Below, piece after piece: positions 23,266-36,232 of a DNA stretch of 64,000 bases. Source of the DNA: Pisolithus tinctorius (taxonomy: Eukaryota; Basidiomycota; Agaricomycetes; Boletales; Pisolithaceae). The stretch lies in assembly GCA_024663395.1 (NCBI GenBank), contig JANFAH010000004.1:1674001-1738000 (forward strand), given 5' to 3'. The translations under genes and the position numbers were made by a program. The notes under the pieces are model-generated. The model saw nothing but the letters and a program-made list of their open reading frames with translations. It made no database searches and had not been told where the DNA came from. How positions within the stretch are numbered: position 1 is the stretch's first letter; every line of letters starts with the position of its first letter.

Positions 23266-24340
23266 CTAGTAAAACGCTACCGCATGCAGGATACTGTGTG
23301 GATGTCGTTCTTGTTGCGTCTGCAGTATCTTATCAATGTCCTCATCCAAATCTTGGCATGCCTCTATCTGCATATTTTCTCATCAGCATTTTAGTCTTGA
23401 AGTAGTGAACACTACCGACCGCGGCTGCCAAATCCAACATCGCCTTTCCAGCAATCAGTGCCTCCTCATGGTTATCCTTGATTTCTATGTTGATGATATG
23501 CACCGGCCTGTTGAAATCGCCTCCACGATTCAGAAGATCTTCCTGATTGTCAGCACGTTCAAACTATGTCGTAATTTGCACCAACTCACCATCACATACA
23601 GCGTCAAAACAACGCTCCTCGCACGTGATTACCACATCCGCTATGGCTCTGCTATCTTGCCAGCGCTCTGGAGCGAGCTTTATTTTGCGGTTGCGATCTA
23701 GCATTTGAAGGAGCCCATTTGCCGTATACCTTGTTTCCAGCTGACTTAAATTATTCAAGGTACACTCTGCAAACTCCACTCACAGACGCGGGTCCTTTGC
23801 TTGTAGTTCTTCAAATATCGAGTTGTACGGCGTTCCAAACGCATATATGTTGGGTTTGTCTATCGATGGTCCAGGAAGGCGGACAGCAGAACCCGTGCCG
23901 AATGAAATGACACGATAGCCTGCTTTTCTAGAGTGAAGTCAGCCTAATCCTAGGTCGCAAAGCGCAGACCATCACACACTGTAAGACATGATGTCCCTCC
24001 ATAGAACGGTTCTAAAGAGTGTAGAAGTACCTCTGCCAAACATCTAGTAGCGGCATACCTGATTGCTTGCACAGACCACACAGAACAGTGTGCGAGGTTT
24101 GTAAATGGACAGCGGAGGCTTGTCGACACCGGATATTGTCACTGTACTGCTCCCTGTACTTGATGTTGCTTGTCGGCTAGACGGCCGCGAGACTTGTTGG
24201 GCTGACGCATATGATCCCGAGGGCGGCCATGGCATTGAGGGTTGTGCCTGCTGTGGCGGTACGGGCGACCCCGACGCTAGCCGTTGGATGCGTGGGTCAG
24301 CGCGTGCAAGACGAGGATCACGGGCTCTACGTGGATCCAT
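23266..24340 (-). CDS. SSU72: Ssu72 RNA polymerase II CTD phosphatase with N-terminal extension
   Basis: Phosphatase for Ser5/Ser7 of the RNA polymerase II C-terminal domain, part of the cleavage and polyadenylation factor, in the nucleus. Two exons join to form the catalytic loop CASNQNRSMEGH (CX5R). It continues [97 protein letters not shown] and [12 protein letters not shown], with the stop at 23266-23268. Family members begin just before the CX5R loop, but here about 85 extra residues precede it. These start [20 protein letters not shown] with four Asp-Pro-Arg units, then a Pro/Gln/Ser-rich linker. The ATG at 24338-24340 is chosen since the frame is continuous and coding-like. Confidence 0.93.
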
Positions 24341-24829
24341 GAAATTCTACGAAAAGGATACCAGAGCAGTCAATAAACGCCCGGGTCTAACGGTAGGACA
24401 GGTTGAAAAATCAGAAGTATCTAGAACATTGTGGTCATCAACCCAACCCAGCCATGCCCAAGTTCGCAAAGCGAGTCGATGCAGCTTCCACTCTGAATCA
24501 TCACAAGAGACGTCATGGCTATGATAGGCTCACCTCAATGGTTGTGGAATGGGCCACACTAGGAAGAAATTTGCTCCTGGGACGATTTACAACAGAAGCC
24601 TCAGTTTGTATACGAAGAGCACTTGGATGGTGGGCAAAACTAAAAGCCCACAGCAACTGGCTATTATTGAAGGCGCCCGTCTCTTCTGGTTCGCCTGATC
24701 CCAGCTCTCGGTGTCACTGAAAAAATATAAAGGGTATGCGGCTCGGCGTGCTTGCACTAAAGCACGTTTCGGTCACATGACCCGGAATCCAGTCCACTTC
24801 GTCTTGAAGTTCCATACCTATCCTTCAAG
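24341..24829. other. Divergent promoter region with a doubtful small ORF
   Basis: Between the SSU72 start and the syntaxin-18 start. A plus-strand frame from an ATG at 24454 to 24720 begins MPKFAKRVDAASTLNHHKRR and is basic, but I cannot tie it to a family and its codon pattern is not decisive. Confidence 0.35.
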
Positions 24830-26095
24830 ATGGGATATACGGACCGCACTGAAGACTTTCGGAGTGCCTTGGCGCTGCAAAGGAGTCTTACGCCTTCCAA
24901 GCGGCGGAAGGTGTCTACTGAGGACACCAAATCTGTCTTTGGCGCAGAATACCTCCGCGAGGCTTACACCATTGTACGTCGCTGTTGGTTCCCACTAATT
25001 TCTGTCTCAGGACGTCTTCCTCAGCTGAATCATATTAATACACTGGCCCGAATGTTGGCTCTCATCCGCAAGCCGTATCTTAGCGTGGACTCACATTCCA
25101 GCCCTTTGGGCTGGCGAGGCCCTCGGAATCTTAACCTTGACGACCTGGATGGAACGTGGTCAGAAATTCGATATCTTACGAATGAAGAACGGGATCAGAT
25201 TGATCTCCAAGCTCGCGTGATATTTGCACGCTGTGCGGACAGAATCAAAGCCATGGAAGCGCTAGAAAAGCGTGCGGTTTGTTTTCGTGCTTTTACAAGT
25301 GATTCCCAGTGACACTCCAACTCACCAGGGCGTGCTGAGTTGACGGCACGCGAAATCAACCCAATCACAAGGTTCCTACCAGCGAAATTCCGGCATGACG
25401 ATTCAACCATAGCATCCGAGTATACCGCAGCCCACCATTCCAGCATTACGTGGTACCTCAATCGTCGTCTGACTGAGGCAAGCCAAACCCAGAAGTCAAT
25501 GCAAGAGGAACGTGTGAAGCGCCAATTGGAGAGGTCACGCACCCTAGGATCTAGTGCCGCGCGTGAAGCTATGACCATCGGGACAAAGGTTTCCCCGCCA
25601 GAAAAGCGGGAGACAAGTTCCGATAGGTGGCTGGAGGGTGCTTCCTCTGCACTGGTTTCTGGCATAGCGGCGACCATTGGTGTCGCGTCCTACCGCCACA
25701 AGGACAGCACCCAAGGCTTTATTAGCACTACATCATCGACAGATGACGACACGGATAACGAGGACATTGAATTGACTCAATCGCAGATCCTCCAATTCGA
25801 GGCAGAAAATACGACTCTCTTGCGGTCCGCCCAGGATACACTGGAGTCTGTGCAACAAGCGGAGGCACGACTAATGGATATTAGTAACCTACAAATGGAG
25901 CTTGTCGCCCACCTAACCCGCCAGACGGAGCTAACAGATCAACTGTACGAGGATGCGATGGCTGTAACATCCACAGTTGAGAAGGGAAATTCACAACTTA
26001 GAGAGGCCAGACGCCGGGCCAAGGACAGTAGAATTTTTATCCTCGTGTTCCTCGTTGGGGCCAGCCTATCGCTACTCTTCCTGCATTTTTATTGA
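24830..26095 (+). CDS. UFE1: Syntaxin-18/Ufe1-like ER Qa-SNARE
   Basis: ER t-SNARE for retrograde Golgi-to-ER vesicle fusion. The N-terminus MGYTDRTEDFRSALALQRS and the later NHINTLARMLALIRKPYL block match the syntaxin-18 type, with TNEERDQIDLQARVIFARC after it. A central coiled region has SSITWYLNRRLTEASQTQ and QEERVKRQLERSRTLG. The C-terminal SNARE helix runs LESVQQAEARLMDISNLQ, then HLTRQTELTDQLYEDA, carrying the zero-layer Gln. One membrane anchor, ILVFLVGASLSLLFLHFY, ends the protein at the stop 26093-26095. Two introns (near 24970-25025 and 25277-25330) are visible. The ATG at 24830 is the first in frame. Together with Vti1 this is one of two SNARE genes in the window. Confidence 0.9.
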
Positions 26096-26384
26096 TCACT
26101 CTTCATGTTTGGTACTTATCTACTGCCTGACTGCATTACAGCAGGTCGTAATGCAAGCTATCGTTACATATCGTTCAGAGGGGAGAGGAATATGTTTCAC
26201 GCGGTACATAACAACTTGGTGATGGGAAAAGACATTTCACATGATACATTTGAATGCACACATAAGTCAGGTGACTAATATAACATAACACATCCACGTC
26301 TGGCGCGGCCTCCGACCCGAGAAGCTGAATGTTGATCGCTGCCTTTGACCTCTGAATTCGAATACTGGTGCCAAGTCGCTAACC

Positions 26385-27810
26385 ATGGAGAAATTCTCTG
26401 CGTTTAGGGTGAGGTTTTGAGTTGTGTTGAGTCTGTTTTTCCACTTTCTCACTCCAGTTTAGGACCCTGGCACAGGGATTCAGGTCAGTCTCTCAGTCCT
26501 CGCGCTTCGCACTGTCATATTTAATGTGACATAGCCATTTCTTCTCCCTGTTTCACCCTCAGATAACGGTTCATTTGCGACACTGTTACTCCCAATTCGC
26601 GGCGCCGCACTGATATTGAGGACTATTCTGATCGCCGCAATATTTCTGTTGTACTGTGGCTTGCATTACGGATTATGCACCTTACTCGTGAGTGCAAACC
26701 CTGGTGCACTGAGTGTTGCCTCACAATACCCAGGTACCGATACCTCTACTCCGTCGTTCTCTGTCACGACTTGCAACACGACTTGCGGCTCGCCTGGCTC
26801 TTTATGTATTAGGTTTCATGCAGATACAGGAAGAAATTGTTGCTAGGAAACGGTCAGTACATCAATTATTTTATTCAGTTGGCAATTTTCGTGAATTAAT
26901 CTTGGCAGGAAACTGCATGAGATTCCATGGTGTCCACAGGCTGGTGATATCATCGTATCTAACTGGAGTTCGTGGATAGACCTGCTGTGGATGGTGTACA
27001 GGTGAAGGATTATTTCAATTTAAACAGTCACACGCGTATAAGCTAACGGATCATATAGATTTGATCCTATATTTGTGATGCCTGTCTTTGAGGAGCGCAA
27101 GTCATCCGTCGTAAATTCTGATTCGTCCCCCATCACTTATAGACCAGGGCGTAGTAAAGATTCTGGAGTATCCTCACCTTCAAGTTTGCAGACCATAACT
27201 TCTCGCTCGGCGGTTAGGGGTTTCCGCCGAGTGTCGTTATTTTCGATGATACGGACTACAGGACATACTCCAGATCGGTTGACCTCCAACACTGTATCAC
27301 AGCTAAAGGAGCTGAAACAGTCCGCGGAACGACCGGTTGTTGTGTTTCCTGAGTGCACCACTAGCAATGGCCGCGGATTGCTTCGCTTTGTCGATGTCTT
27401 TGAAGGTACCCATGTCCCTACAAAACAATTTAAAGTTTTTATCATGTGTATCAGGTAATGATGCTAGTTGGGTATCTCTCTTTTTATCTGATCGGTACCT
27501 TAGATATGATCCTCCTACTCCCCGAAGACCGTCCCCCTCACATCCAATACCGTCATATTCACTAAATCCTCTCCGCCACCTCTTTACGCTCTTGACATCC
27601 CTGTCCTCTCAACCCATGTCTGTTCGCATGCTCCCCCCCTCAGAGTCTCCTAGTTCTGACCTATTCATGGCGAGCGAAGTCGCACCAGTAGATTCACTTT
27701 CGGAGGCTTGTGCTGTTCTGGTGGAGAGAATCGGTAAAATGAAGCGAGTTCGCTTTGGTTGGGAGGACAAAGCTACCTTCTTGGATTTCTATTGGAGTCG
27801 GCGCCGGTAG
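26385..27810 (+). CDS. LOA1: Loa1/Vps66-like lysophosphatidic acid acyltransferase
   Basis: Membrane acyltransferase of the PlsC superfamily, most like fungal Loa1/Vps66, which acylates lysophosphatidic acid in ER and lipid-droplet metabolism. The start MEKFSAFR is spliced to DPGTGIQ and NGSFATLLLPIRGAALIL, followed by a membrane segment ILIAAIFLLYCGLHYGLCTL and LRLALYVLGFMQIQEEIV. The acyltransferase block I is unusual for the superfamily, NWSSWIDLLW with N-x4-D rather than H-x4-D, as expected for Loa1. A later block reads VVFPECTTSNGRGLLRF. An internal Ser/Thr-rich loop precedes it. The C-terminus FLDFYWSRRR ends at 27810. About eight introns. The ATG at 26385-26387 gives the conserved MEKFS start. 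Confidence 0.82.
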
Positions 27811-28425
27811 ATGGCCTAGGACGCTGGTGGAAGCCGTATCTCGCTTGGTGACCCTGGTATGGCTTTGAGTTGCGAAACCACACCCTGGATATTGATATGA
27901 ACGTTGATGGTTTCCACACGGGCTCACTGATGCAACTGCTGTGAGCAAGGGCAAATTGCGAGATGAATTAAATTGTGGTCGACTACATCCTCGTAAGGCT
28001 CGGGAGGCAAGCGCAAGTACGCAAGCAGGAAAAGGCAGTTACGCGATCGGAGATGCGAAACCATGTCAACGGATCTGAAATTTCATATGGTTGTAGACGT
28101 CACATCTTCATCAGCCTAGGTCCCGAAGTTGGTAGTTGTAATGGAGCGTGACTTGCGCGTTCTCACTAGTTGCATCACGCGTAAATTGAGGAACAAATAG
28201 TATTGTATTCAATTGCTAGTGTACGAGGGCTGACTCGCAACGTCACTTGAACGACCAAAAGTTGAGCGAGAATGGAACCTTGCCCACTGCTGGGGGATGA
28301 CGAAGAAACGACTTTTATCGGGTATAACGGAAGGTAAAGAATGTCTCCAAAACAACAGAACTGAGAATGTGTATGACATGGGTCCCATCGCAAGGACGTT
28401 GATTGCCTTTCCAATGATAGCATCC
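27811..28425. other. 3' flanks of two converging genes
   Basis: About 615 bp between the Loa1-like stop and the aspartyl aminopeptidase stop. No gene recognised. Confidence 0.4.
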
Positions 28426-30186
28426 TCAATCGATTAAAAGATCTCCATCCAACTCTGCAAAGCCATCAAAGAGAGAACTAAAAGCGTCAATAGCATGTTG
28501 AACATCATAAGAGCCACCAGTCTCTCGAATGGAATGCATTGAGAGCATAGCATTGCCAACATCCACGGTGCGAAGGCCAATCTTCGAAAGCATGGGCCCA
28601 ACGGTTGAACCGCATGCCCTATAAATTGGTTTGTGAATATGTAGGTGAGATATAGTGAACGATGAAGGGAGACTTACATGTCGTTCCGCACCTCGAATTC
28701 TTGCACTTTTCCTCCTTTCCGTTCGACAAGCTTTCTGAATAGAAAAGTACTAATGGCATCACTGGCATATCTCTGCTTCGCGTTCGTCTTTATGATCATA
28801 CCACCGTTTATGATAGGTCTATGATTCTCCTCGTGCTTTGTACTGTAATTGGGATGAACAGCATGGCCCATATCCGCAGAAACAACGAAGGACCGCGAAA
28901 CCGACTGTGAATACAAAGCTGGTTCGGGTGAGAGTCGTTGTAGAAGAGATGGAATCAGGGACGATTCTGCCCCAGTTGTAGATACACTGCCGATTTCTTC
29001 GTGGTTGAAAAGAGCGACACAGTTTACATTCCCAACAAACTCATTGAAGCTAGGGTTTTCCGCGTGGGTGGCAATAGCCTCCACAGCACAGTATCTGTGA
29101 AGATAATCAACATTGGAATCTTTACAGCGGAACTTTCATTACTCACGAAGAAAACTGGTTATCTAAGCGCGGGCTAAAGATGAATTCATTGCCGATGCCT
29201 CCTAGAACAGAAGGTTGTGTGTCGTAGAGGTGGCTAAAGTCGAATTCTCGATTGAGATCGACTGTGGGGACTACTAGATACTCGGGGACATACAGTTCGA
29301 AGTCATGGATTTCTTCCGGTGCAACGGAAAGCTCTTCTGCCAGGACCAGGAGAAGAGCCGGGTGATGCTTGATCTGAATACTTGATGCAGAAGCGCCTTG
29401 GATTTTCACATCGTTCAGTTCGCCCTCTACAAGTCCAAAAATAGGGATGAATTCGGACTCCTGGTTGAACTTGAACGAATCGTTGACATTTCTGTCCACT
29501 TAAAACTCTGGTCAAGAACTGCAATGACTTGTACAAATATGCTTACAGTGTATGGCAAGCGACGGGATTCGCAAAAGAGGTCGGTCGATTTTGACGAGTT
29601 TGGAACGAAAAGTTCCACCATGCTGTACCACTATCACCCTTCCCGCCAAAGACAGATCGCGATCGAACCACGAGTGCCAGATGCCCCCTCCATATGTCTC
29701 GATGCCAACTTGGAGGTAACCCAAATTGTTTTTCTTGGAAACTGGGCGTACCTACGCCGAACAGCCATTTATCGTCAATCAAATCACAAGTAACAAACTC
29801 TTACTCACCCTCAGATTCGGACTATCGACGTGAGTTGCTACTATGGAGACACCTGTTCCGGGCCTCCAGTTCGAAGGCGTTGTAAATGCGATTAAAGAAG
29901 TTTGATTTCTGATCGATGTTCACGATACCGATGGGTTAAAGAACAGCCACAACTCTGACGAACCTTGTGTAGTAATACTTTCCCTGAGGCTGAAGATCCC
30001 AATCGTCAGTCTCTCTGATCTATAACACAAGTTGAGTACGTGCACAAAGACGAATATCCGAATCACCACCTTTCGAAAGCCTGCGGCCTCTAAGCGTATT
30101 GCTGCGTTTTGAACGGCGTGGAAAGGTGTTGGTGAAGCGTTGATGAAAGTCAACAGCCGCTTCGCTGCTTCTGGGTAGATGGACAT
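28426..30186 (-). CDS. APE4: Aspartyl aminopeptidase (M18)
   Basis: Zinc M18 metallopeptidase removing N-terminal acidic residues, cytosolic and cytoplasm-to-vacuole cargo in yeast. The ATG at 30184-30186 gives MSIYPEAAKRLLTFINASPT, PFHAVQNAAIRLEAAGFRKV. Exons then give ETDDWDLQPQGKYYYTR, SNWRPGTGVSIVATHVDSP (metal-binding His and Asp), GYLQVGIETYGGGIWHSWFD, DRDLSLAGRVIV, IPSLAIHLDRNVNDSFKFN, YCAVEAIATHAENPSF, VALFNHEEIGSVSTTGAESS (catalytic and ligand Glu), SADMGHAVHPNYSTKHEENH and ACGSTVGPMLSKIGLRTVDV, GNAMLSMHSIRETGG. The stop is at 28426-28428. Length near 480 residues matches the family. It is divergent from UTP12 across 181 bp. Confidence 0.94.
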
Positions 30187-30367
30187 TTGATTTGCTTGGA
30201 GCGAATATCACGAACGACACGATGTAAGGTTGTACTGAACTTTCTGTAAACGGGCATGGACGACTCGCATGACGTACATAATATGTGACATGTGAAGGGA
30301 CTGCCCGATCTAGCAATCGTGAAGAAAAGGATTGCTGGGAACTCAAAATCTTCTGGAGTCAATTGTC

Positions 30368-33300
30368 ATGGTCCACAGTTACTTGAGGCATGGACCCACG
30401 CAGGTAGGCAAATGAACCGAGGGATTCCTACCGGAACCTAATCCGAATTTTGCAGGCGTTTGGGTTGATATGTAGCAATTCTTCAAATTCTAAATATGAT
30501 GACAAGGTTGCTTATGTGCCAGCACTGGAGGATGTCCTGGTCTGGGATGTAAAGAAAGGTCAACTGGTGCGAAATATCTCCGTAACGAGCGCAGGCTTCT
30601 CAGTGATTCTGCCAGCTTGCTATGTGGCATGAAACAGGACACCGTTCCGAAGTGACCTGCATCGAACGTTCTCCGCAAGAAAACGTCTTCGGGGTAGGCT
30701 ATGCTGACGGCTCCATTCGTCTATGGGACAGTGGTTCCTCTTCTGTCATTGCGACTTTTAATGGACACAAAAAAGCAGTCACGGCACTGGCATTCGATAA
30801 CGAAGGAACCAGGTTAGCATCCGGATCACAGGACACGGACCTCATCATATGGGATATTGTAGCGGAAGCTGGTCTCTATCGGTAGCCATTTTTTTCTCAT
30901 GGTTGATGCCATACTTTACTCACCTCTCAAAGTTTGCGCGGACACCGCAACGAGGTGACCGGCGTACGTTTCCTTGTCCCCCAAGCAACTCTATCAACCT
31001 CTGCGGATTCTCCGTCATCCATTTTGTTGACGGTTTCGAAGGACACATTGATGAAAGTGTGGGACCTTAGTACCCAACATTGTATGCAAACGGTTGTTGC
31101 CCACCGCGCTGAAATTTGGAGCATGGACATTAGTTCAGATCAGAAATACATATTCACTGGAAGCAATGACGGGGATCTAAAGGCGTGGAAGATAAACTAT
31201 GAAGCAGTGACGGACGGGCTACGAGAATCTGAATCCGGAGAGGTATGCAAGGTCGTACAACTGATATCTGGCCTCACGTCAGAAATGTCTAGATCGACAA
31301 GATCATCCATTTCACTGCTTCCTTCCCTTTGGCGCTTCACCACCGTGTATCCCGTGTTCTATTTCACCCCTATCAACCGTATCTTGCTGTGCAGTCGCAC
31401 GAACGCTCCGTTGAAGTGTTTCGAATCCGCACTGAGGAAGAGGTCAGAAAAAAAGAATTGCGACGACGTAAGCGGGAAAAGGAGAAGAAGGGGAAGGAGA
31501 AAGTAGGATCCACGGTAACCGAAACCAAAAGAACGTTAGATGAGGGTGATCCTAAGCCGGATGAAGTCATCCTGCCTGACTTCTTTGCACCGCTTTTGGT
31601 CGTCCGGGCGAGCGGGAAGGTTCGATCATTCGACTTCGGCACTAAAGATACTGGGAAAGCGAAATCGAGCGTCCAGGTGGGCTTTGTAAACGAGAAAAAT
31701 CCAACTTTGATTGAGGTCTTGTTGAAAGATCTTTGTGGCTCTCACTTCTAATGCCCTTGAAGTATATGACATCCCCCCTCCCACGACATCAAAGGGTGAA
31801 ACCCTTGAAGCAACTCGCGCATACGTTCTCGACCTCCCAGGTCATCGCAACAATGTCCGAACTTTATGTTTGAGCTCGGATGACCAAATCTTGGTTTCGG
31901 GTTCCAACGGTTAGTGGCTGCATTGGTTTCGGGCTGGGATTTGCCCGTTGAAGCCTTTCTAGGGTCCTTGAAAGTATGGAATATAAAGACCACTGCGTGC
32001 ATCCGCACCATGGACTGCGGCCACGCCATATGTAGCTGCTTCCTTCCAGGTGATCAACACGTCCGTTGAGAATATCCCTTCGCTTGCGTAACACTCACGA
32101 CTTCCCCACAGGTCGCGGTCGGAACTAAGTCGGGCGAGATATTGATTTACGATCTGGCTTCCTCAACTCTCGTTGATTCAATTAAAGCTCATGGCGCAAC
32201 CGTGTGGTCGCTACACGTTCGACCGGACGGGCAAGCGCTTGTTAGTGGCAGCGCTGATAAAGAAGTGAAGTTCTGGGAGTTCCGGCAAGAAACCGCAGTA
32301 AGTATAGTATAATCCACGATGTCTTCTAATAACATCGCTTGCAGGCTCATCTCAAGAAATCATTGTCGCTAGGGCATGTACGGACGCTCAAAATGTCCGA
32401 CGATGTACTGTCCGTGAGGTATAGCCCAAATGGAAAACTTCTGGCGGTGTCGCTACTAGACGCTACGGTAAAAATTTTCTACCAAGATAGTCTGAAGTTC
32501 TTCCTCTCGCTATACGGACACAAGGTCAGCGGCACACAAAATCTTTCGCCTCTACCAGAATTAATTCTGTCGTAGTTGCCGGTCTCCTGCATGGATATAT
32601 CCGACGATTCAAAGCTAATGGTTACAGGTTCTGCTGACAAAAACGTTAAGATCTGGGGTCTTGACTTTGGCGATTGTCACAAATCGATATTTGCTCATGA
32701 AGAGAGTGTGACGCAGGTCTTCTTTGAGAAAAAATCACATTATTTCTGGACTGTAGGCAAAGACAGATTGTTGAAGTATTGGGATGGTGATAAGGTTGGT
32801 GTGGTTATTCATTGATAATCATTCAGCCATATTGATGGCTAGCTTAGTTCGAGAACATTCAGAAGTTAGACGGACACCATAACGAGATTTGGGCATTAGC
32901 AGTCAGTAATCACGGAAATTTTGTCGTAACTGGTTCGCACGACAAATCCATTCGAGTTTGGGAGAAACTTGATGAACCTGTATGTGTTTTGGTTGTATGC
33001 ACGTTCGCGGCTGAACTGCTTCCAGCTCTTCCTCGAGGAAGAACGCGAGCGCGAACTAGAGAGTGTTTTCGAGCGCGGTCTTGTCGATTCTCTGAATCGC
33101 AGCGAACCTGGAGATGAAAATAATGGCCAATCGTCTACCGAGGTTACTACTGTAACAAAGCAAACAACGGAGACTCTAGTTGCTGGTGAACGTATCATGG
33201 AAGCCCTGGACCTTGCAAATAGCGAACTTGAAGCCTTGCGGGAGTTTGAGGAGCAGAGGCGCCGTGAAAACATATCGGAGGCGTTCAATTTACAGCCTCC

Positions 33301-33811
33301 GCCTCGGAACCCCATATTAGCGGCCCTTGACCTGAAACCAGAAGCCTATGTGTTACGAGTCATCGAAAAAGTGCCGAGTACTGCCCTCCACGATGCACTG
33401 CTAGTGCTCCCATTTACCAAAGTTATATCCTTGATGCACTATCTGGATACGTGGGCACGAATGGTAGGATTTGGTAATAAAAATGCCAACGGCACTAAAG
33501 CATTCAACTAGGGTTGGAACGTCACGCTTGTAGCCCGTATTGTATTCTTCTTGCTGAGAGTACATCACCACCAGATTGTCGCCAACAAGCTCATGCGGAC
33601 ATCGTTGATTCCCATGCGCAATCACCTACGCGGCGCACTTCGGCAAGAGAAGGACATAGTTGGATACAACTTGGCTGCCCTGCAGCACATGCGACAGAAA
33701 CATGAAGCTGAGGGAATTGCACAATTCTTGGAGCAGAATCTTGAGGAAGATAATGCACAGGGACTTGCTGGGGAAGGTAAAAAGAGGAAGAGGGTTAGCA
33801 TTAGGTGGTGA
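30368..33811 (+). CDS. UTP12: Utp12/Dip2-like WD40 protein of the SSU processome
   Basis: Nucleolar UTP-B component needed for 18S rRNA maturation. The first exon is [12 protein letters not shown], joined to [11 protein letters not shown]. Two tandem WD40 propellers follow, with blocks such as [150 protein letters not shown] and [20 protein letters not shown]. The C-terminal Utp12 domain has [38 protein letters not shown] and [18 protein letters not shown], ending in a basic [11 protein letters not shown] highly charged Lys/Glu stretch near 31430-31510 is an insert in propeller one. About twelve introns. Confidence 0.93.
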
Positions 33812-34022
33812 CGCGTTTGTTATATTCGGCTATGTACCATTAGTAAAATCTAATGTGTCGGGCGAGACAATGTCAAGTCACCAATGAGCCACCCACAAGA
33901 CACGGGACTTTTGCTGTGTTTGTAGCATCACAACATGGAGAGAAATAGGTGAGATAAAATGAAAAGAAAGATAACAAGTGATGGATATGTAACGATAGTC
34001 ATAAGAGTCTGGTCAACCTGGA

Positions 34023-35934
34023 CTAAAGAGCACGTCCATAATCATATCCATCTTGTCCCCCATGCCCCTGGTATTGGCCGTATGGATCCCCGTAATGGCC
34101 ATAATCATGAACATATTGCTGCGGCTGAGAGTGACTCGGACAGTCCTGCACATCGCGAGTCACTCCCCCTTCGCTTGGCAGTCGAGTGCCCGGGGAAGCC
34201 CTTCCCTGGTACAACTCGTGAATATCTGTGGGATATGTACCTGCCGCACCTACGACACCGTAGGGATCATGTCGGTAAGTGGTGAGCGCTGGAGCTGACG
34301 AGTGACTGATTGGACCATCGTAGTTGTCCATATCACCAACGTGACTGGGAACCCCCTCCTCGAAGGCAGATGCAGAATTGTAGGTCGTGCTTGCCTGCTG
34401 GGAGTAGGGCACGCTGTAGGAGGGCATAGGGGGATAGTCCGCATAGTCGCCTCCACCGGGATTCGTATGATAACTAGGAGCTATACTCTTGCTGTCAGAG
34501 CCGTAGTAGTAGTCCTGGGTGTGAGTACTGGGCAAACCACGCTTAGTAACCGAAACGGTATCTGCGTCGTCATCAACTGAGAGATTCGGAAGGGTGGGTT
34601 GTGGCAGGGGCTTAGCGATCATCTCCCCCTTTTTGTTCATAAGGTGGGAATAGTCGCCCATAGCTTCTTTCCTGGCCAAGGCAGCAGCCTTTGCTAAACG
34701 CTCTTTATTCCGACGTTTGATGACCTCCGTGATGCGCTGCCAGGACAGTTGAGTATAAAGCAAAATACTCCGATCGGTGGCTTCCTACCTTATCAACTTT
34801 GTGGCAAACATATTCCTAGTGATGGGTTGAGTCATCAATGCAACGAGCGGCCAAGTGAATCGATTCACCTTCAAGTTTCCTTGGATGTAACAAAGAAGGG
34901 GGATGTAAAAGACACCGGCACAAATCAGTAAGAAGAGAGAGCCGGCGAAGATCACAACGGTGAAAAATGTCGAGATCATCAAAGCAGAAGTTGAAAAGCT
35001 GTTTCCCGCAAAATACTTCGACACGTTGTACCAAGGACCATTACCCTTCTTTGCCAAATAGATGCTATAGAGCGTAAGGGCATTGATCGTTTGACGAGGT
35101 CCATCAGACAAAAGCAGCCGCTTCCAACCTGTGCAGCTCACGTTACCATTGCCACTTTATGATGGCAACTTAGATACTCACTCTTGAAGGTGAAGAAAAT
35201 GAAGAAAGCGAAATCATCCTTCTTCTTTGTAGAGTTACTGATGTGGTCAAAGAAGCAGAAGTGGTTGTAGGAACCTAAAGCGGCGCCGTGAGAAGTGCCA
35301 TCCGATTGATGTTCAGAGGAACGTACGCAGTGAATAATAATGGTTTGCCATCACATTCGTGAAAGCATATGAGATGTCCCGACTTGCAATGATTTTCTTG
35401 GACTTGTGCGCCTCGTATGCCAACTGACAAGAATGAGTAATATCATACATGTTGCTACCAGCTTCACGTACCAAAAGAAAGCCAAATAAAATACACCCTA
35501 CGAACAGCCACTTGCCAATGTCAAAGGGAATATAAAAGCACCCTTCCTGATGTTGACAGTCATTGTAGATTTGATTTGACCATGACGATGTGGTCAACAT
35601 AGTAGTTGCTGAGAAAATGTCGGATATGTATACAAGAAACGACTTGAGGATAATGATATACAGCCATAGGTACCTTGAAACGCCGCAGGATCAGCTAAAA
35701 CATCCTACACAGTGCGGCAGATACAGGAACTGCCTAGTGGAGCTACGCAGGTTGAGTGAACTAATATATGAACTCACTTGAGCCGCATGAGAAAGCCATT
35801 GTCGGTGAATTCTCGCGTGTCGATGAAGTCGAACTGTATACCACGAGATGTAGTAGACGATGGAGTGAATCGACAATACAACGCACCTTATGGTCGGGAA
35901 CAATCTCTCTTTTCCAAGCCGGTCCGGAGCACAT
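34023..35934 (-). CDS. KCH-family low-affinity potassium transporter
   Basis: Fungal KCH (Kch1/Prm6) protein, a plasma-membrane potassium-uptake factor linked to calcium signalling in yeast. The first exon MCSGPAWKREIVPDHK starts at 35934. Later exons encode LTTSSWSNQIYNDCQHQEGC, IPFDIGKWLFVGCILFGFLL, AYEAHKSKKIIASRDISYAF, KRLLLSDGPRQTINALTLYS, GNGPWYNVSKYF and MISTFFTVVIFAGSLFLLIC, a set of about four membrane segments. The long last exon starts DKRITEVIKRRNKERLAKAA and forms a disordered cytoplasmic tail rich in Pro, Tyr, Gly, Ser and His, ending GQYQGHGGQDGYDYGRAL at 34023. It is divergent from the DRG1 gene across 298 bp and converges with UTP12. Confidence 0.85.
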
Positions 35935-36232
35935 TGTTTTCTAGTAGTTGAGATACGGTTGAGAGGTCGGGTTTCAGAGGGCGGTCGGGAGTCGCGTCAA
36001 TGCGACGCAGTCGCAAGTGAAGTCAAACGAAGGGAGAGCAAAGAGTGGGGGATAAAGAGAGAGAATTCCCGGCCAGCTCGCAGGAATTTGGGTTCACTGG
36101 TACTTAGAAGAGACTGGACGAACTACTAAGTAGGAAACTAAGCGCAGCAACAAGGTATGCAAAATTACTAAATCCATAATTACCATAAACATTGACAAAA
36201 GACACCAAGGTTAACTGCATACCACTAGAATA

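Noticed and set aside
24454..24720. Small basic ORF MPKFAKRVDAAST as a real gene
   Set aside because: No family match, no splice context and only 110 bp before the UFE1 start. Kept as doubtful inside the intergenic entry.
34053..34580. Plus-strand frames inside the KCH tail
   Set aside because: They oppose the long minus-strand exon whose frame joins the KCH membrane segments; composition is that of a complement shadow.
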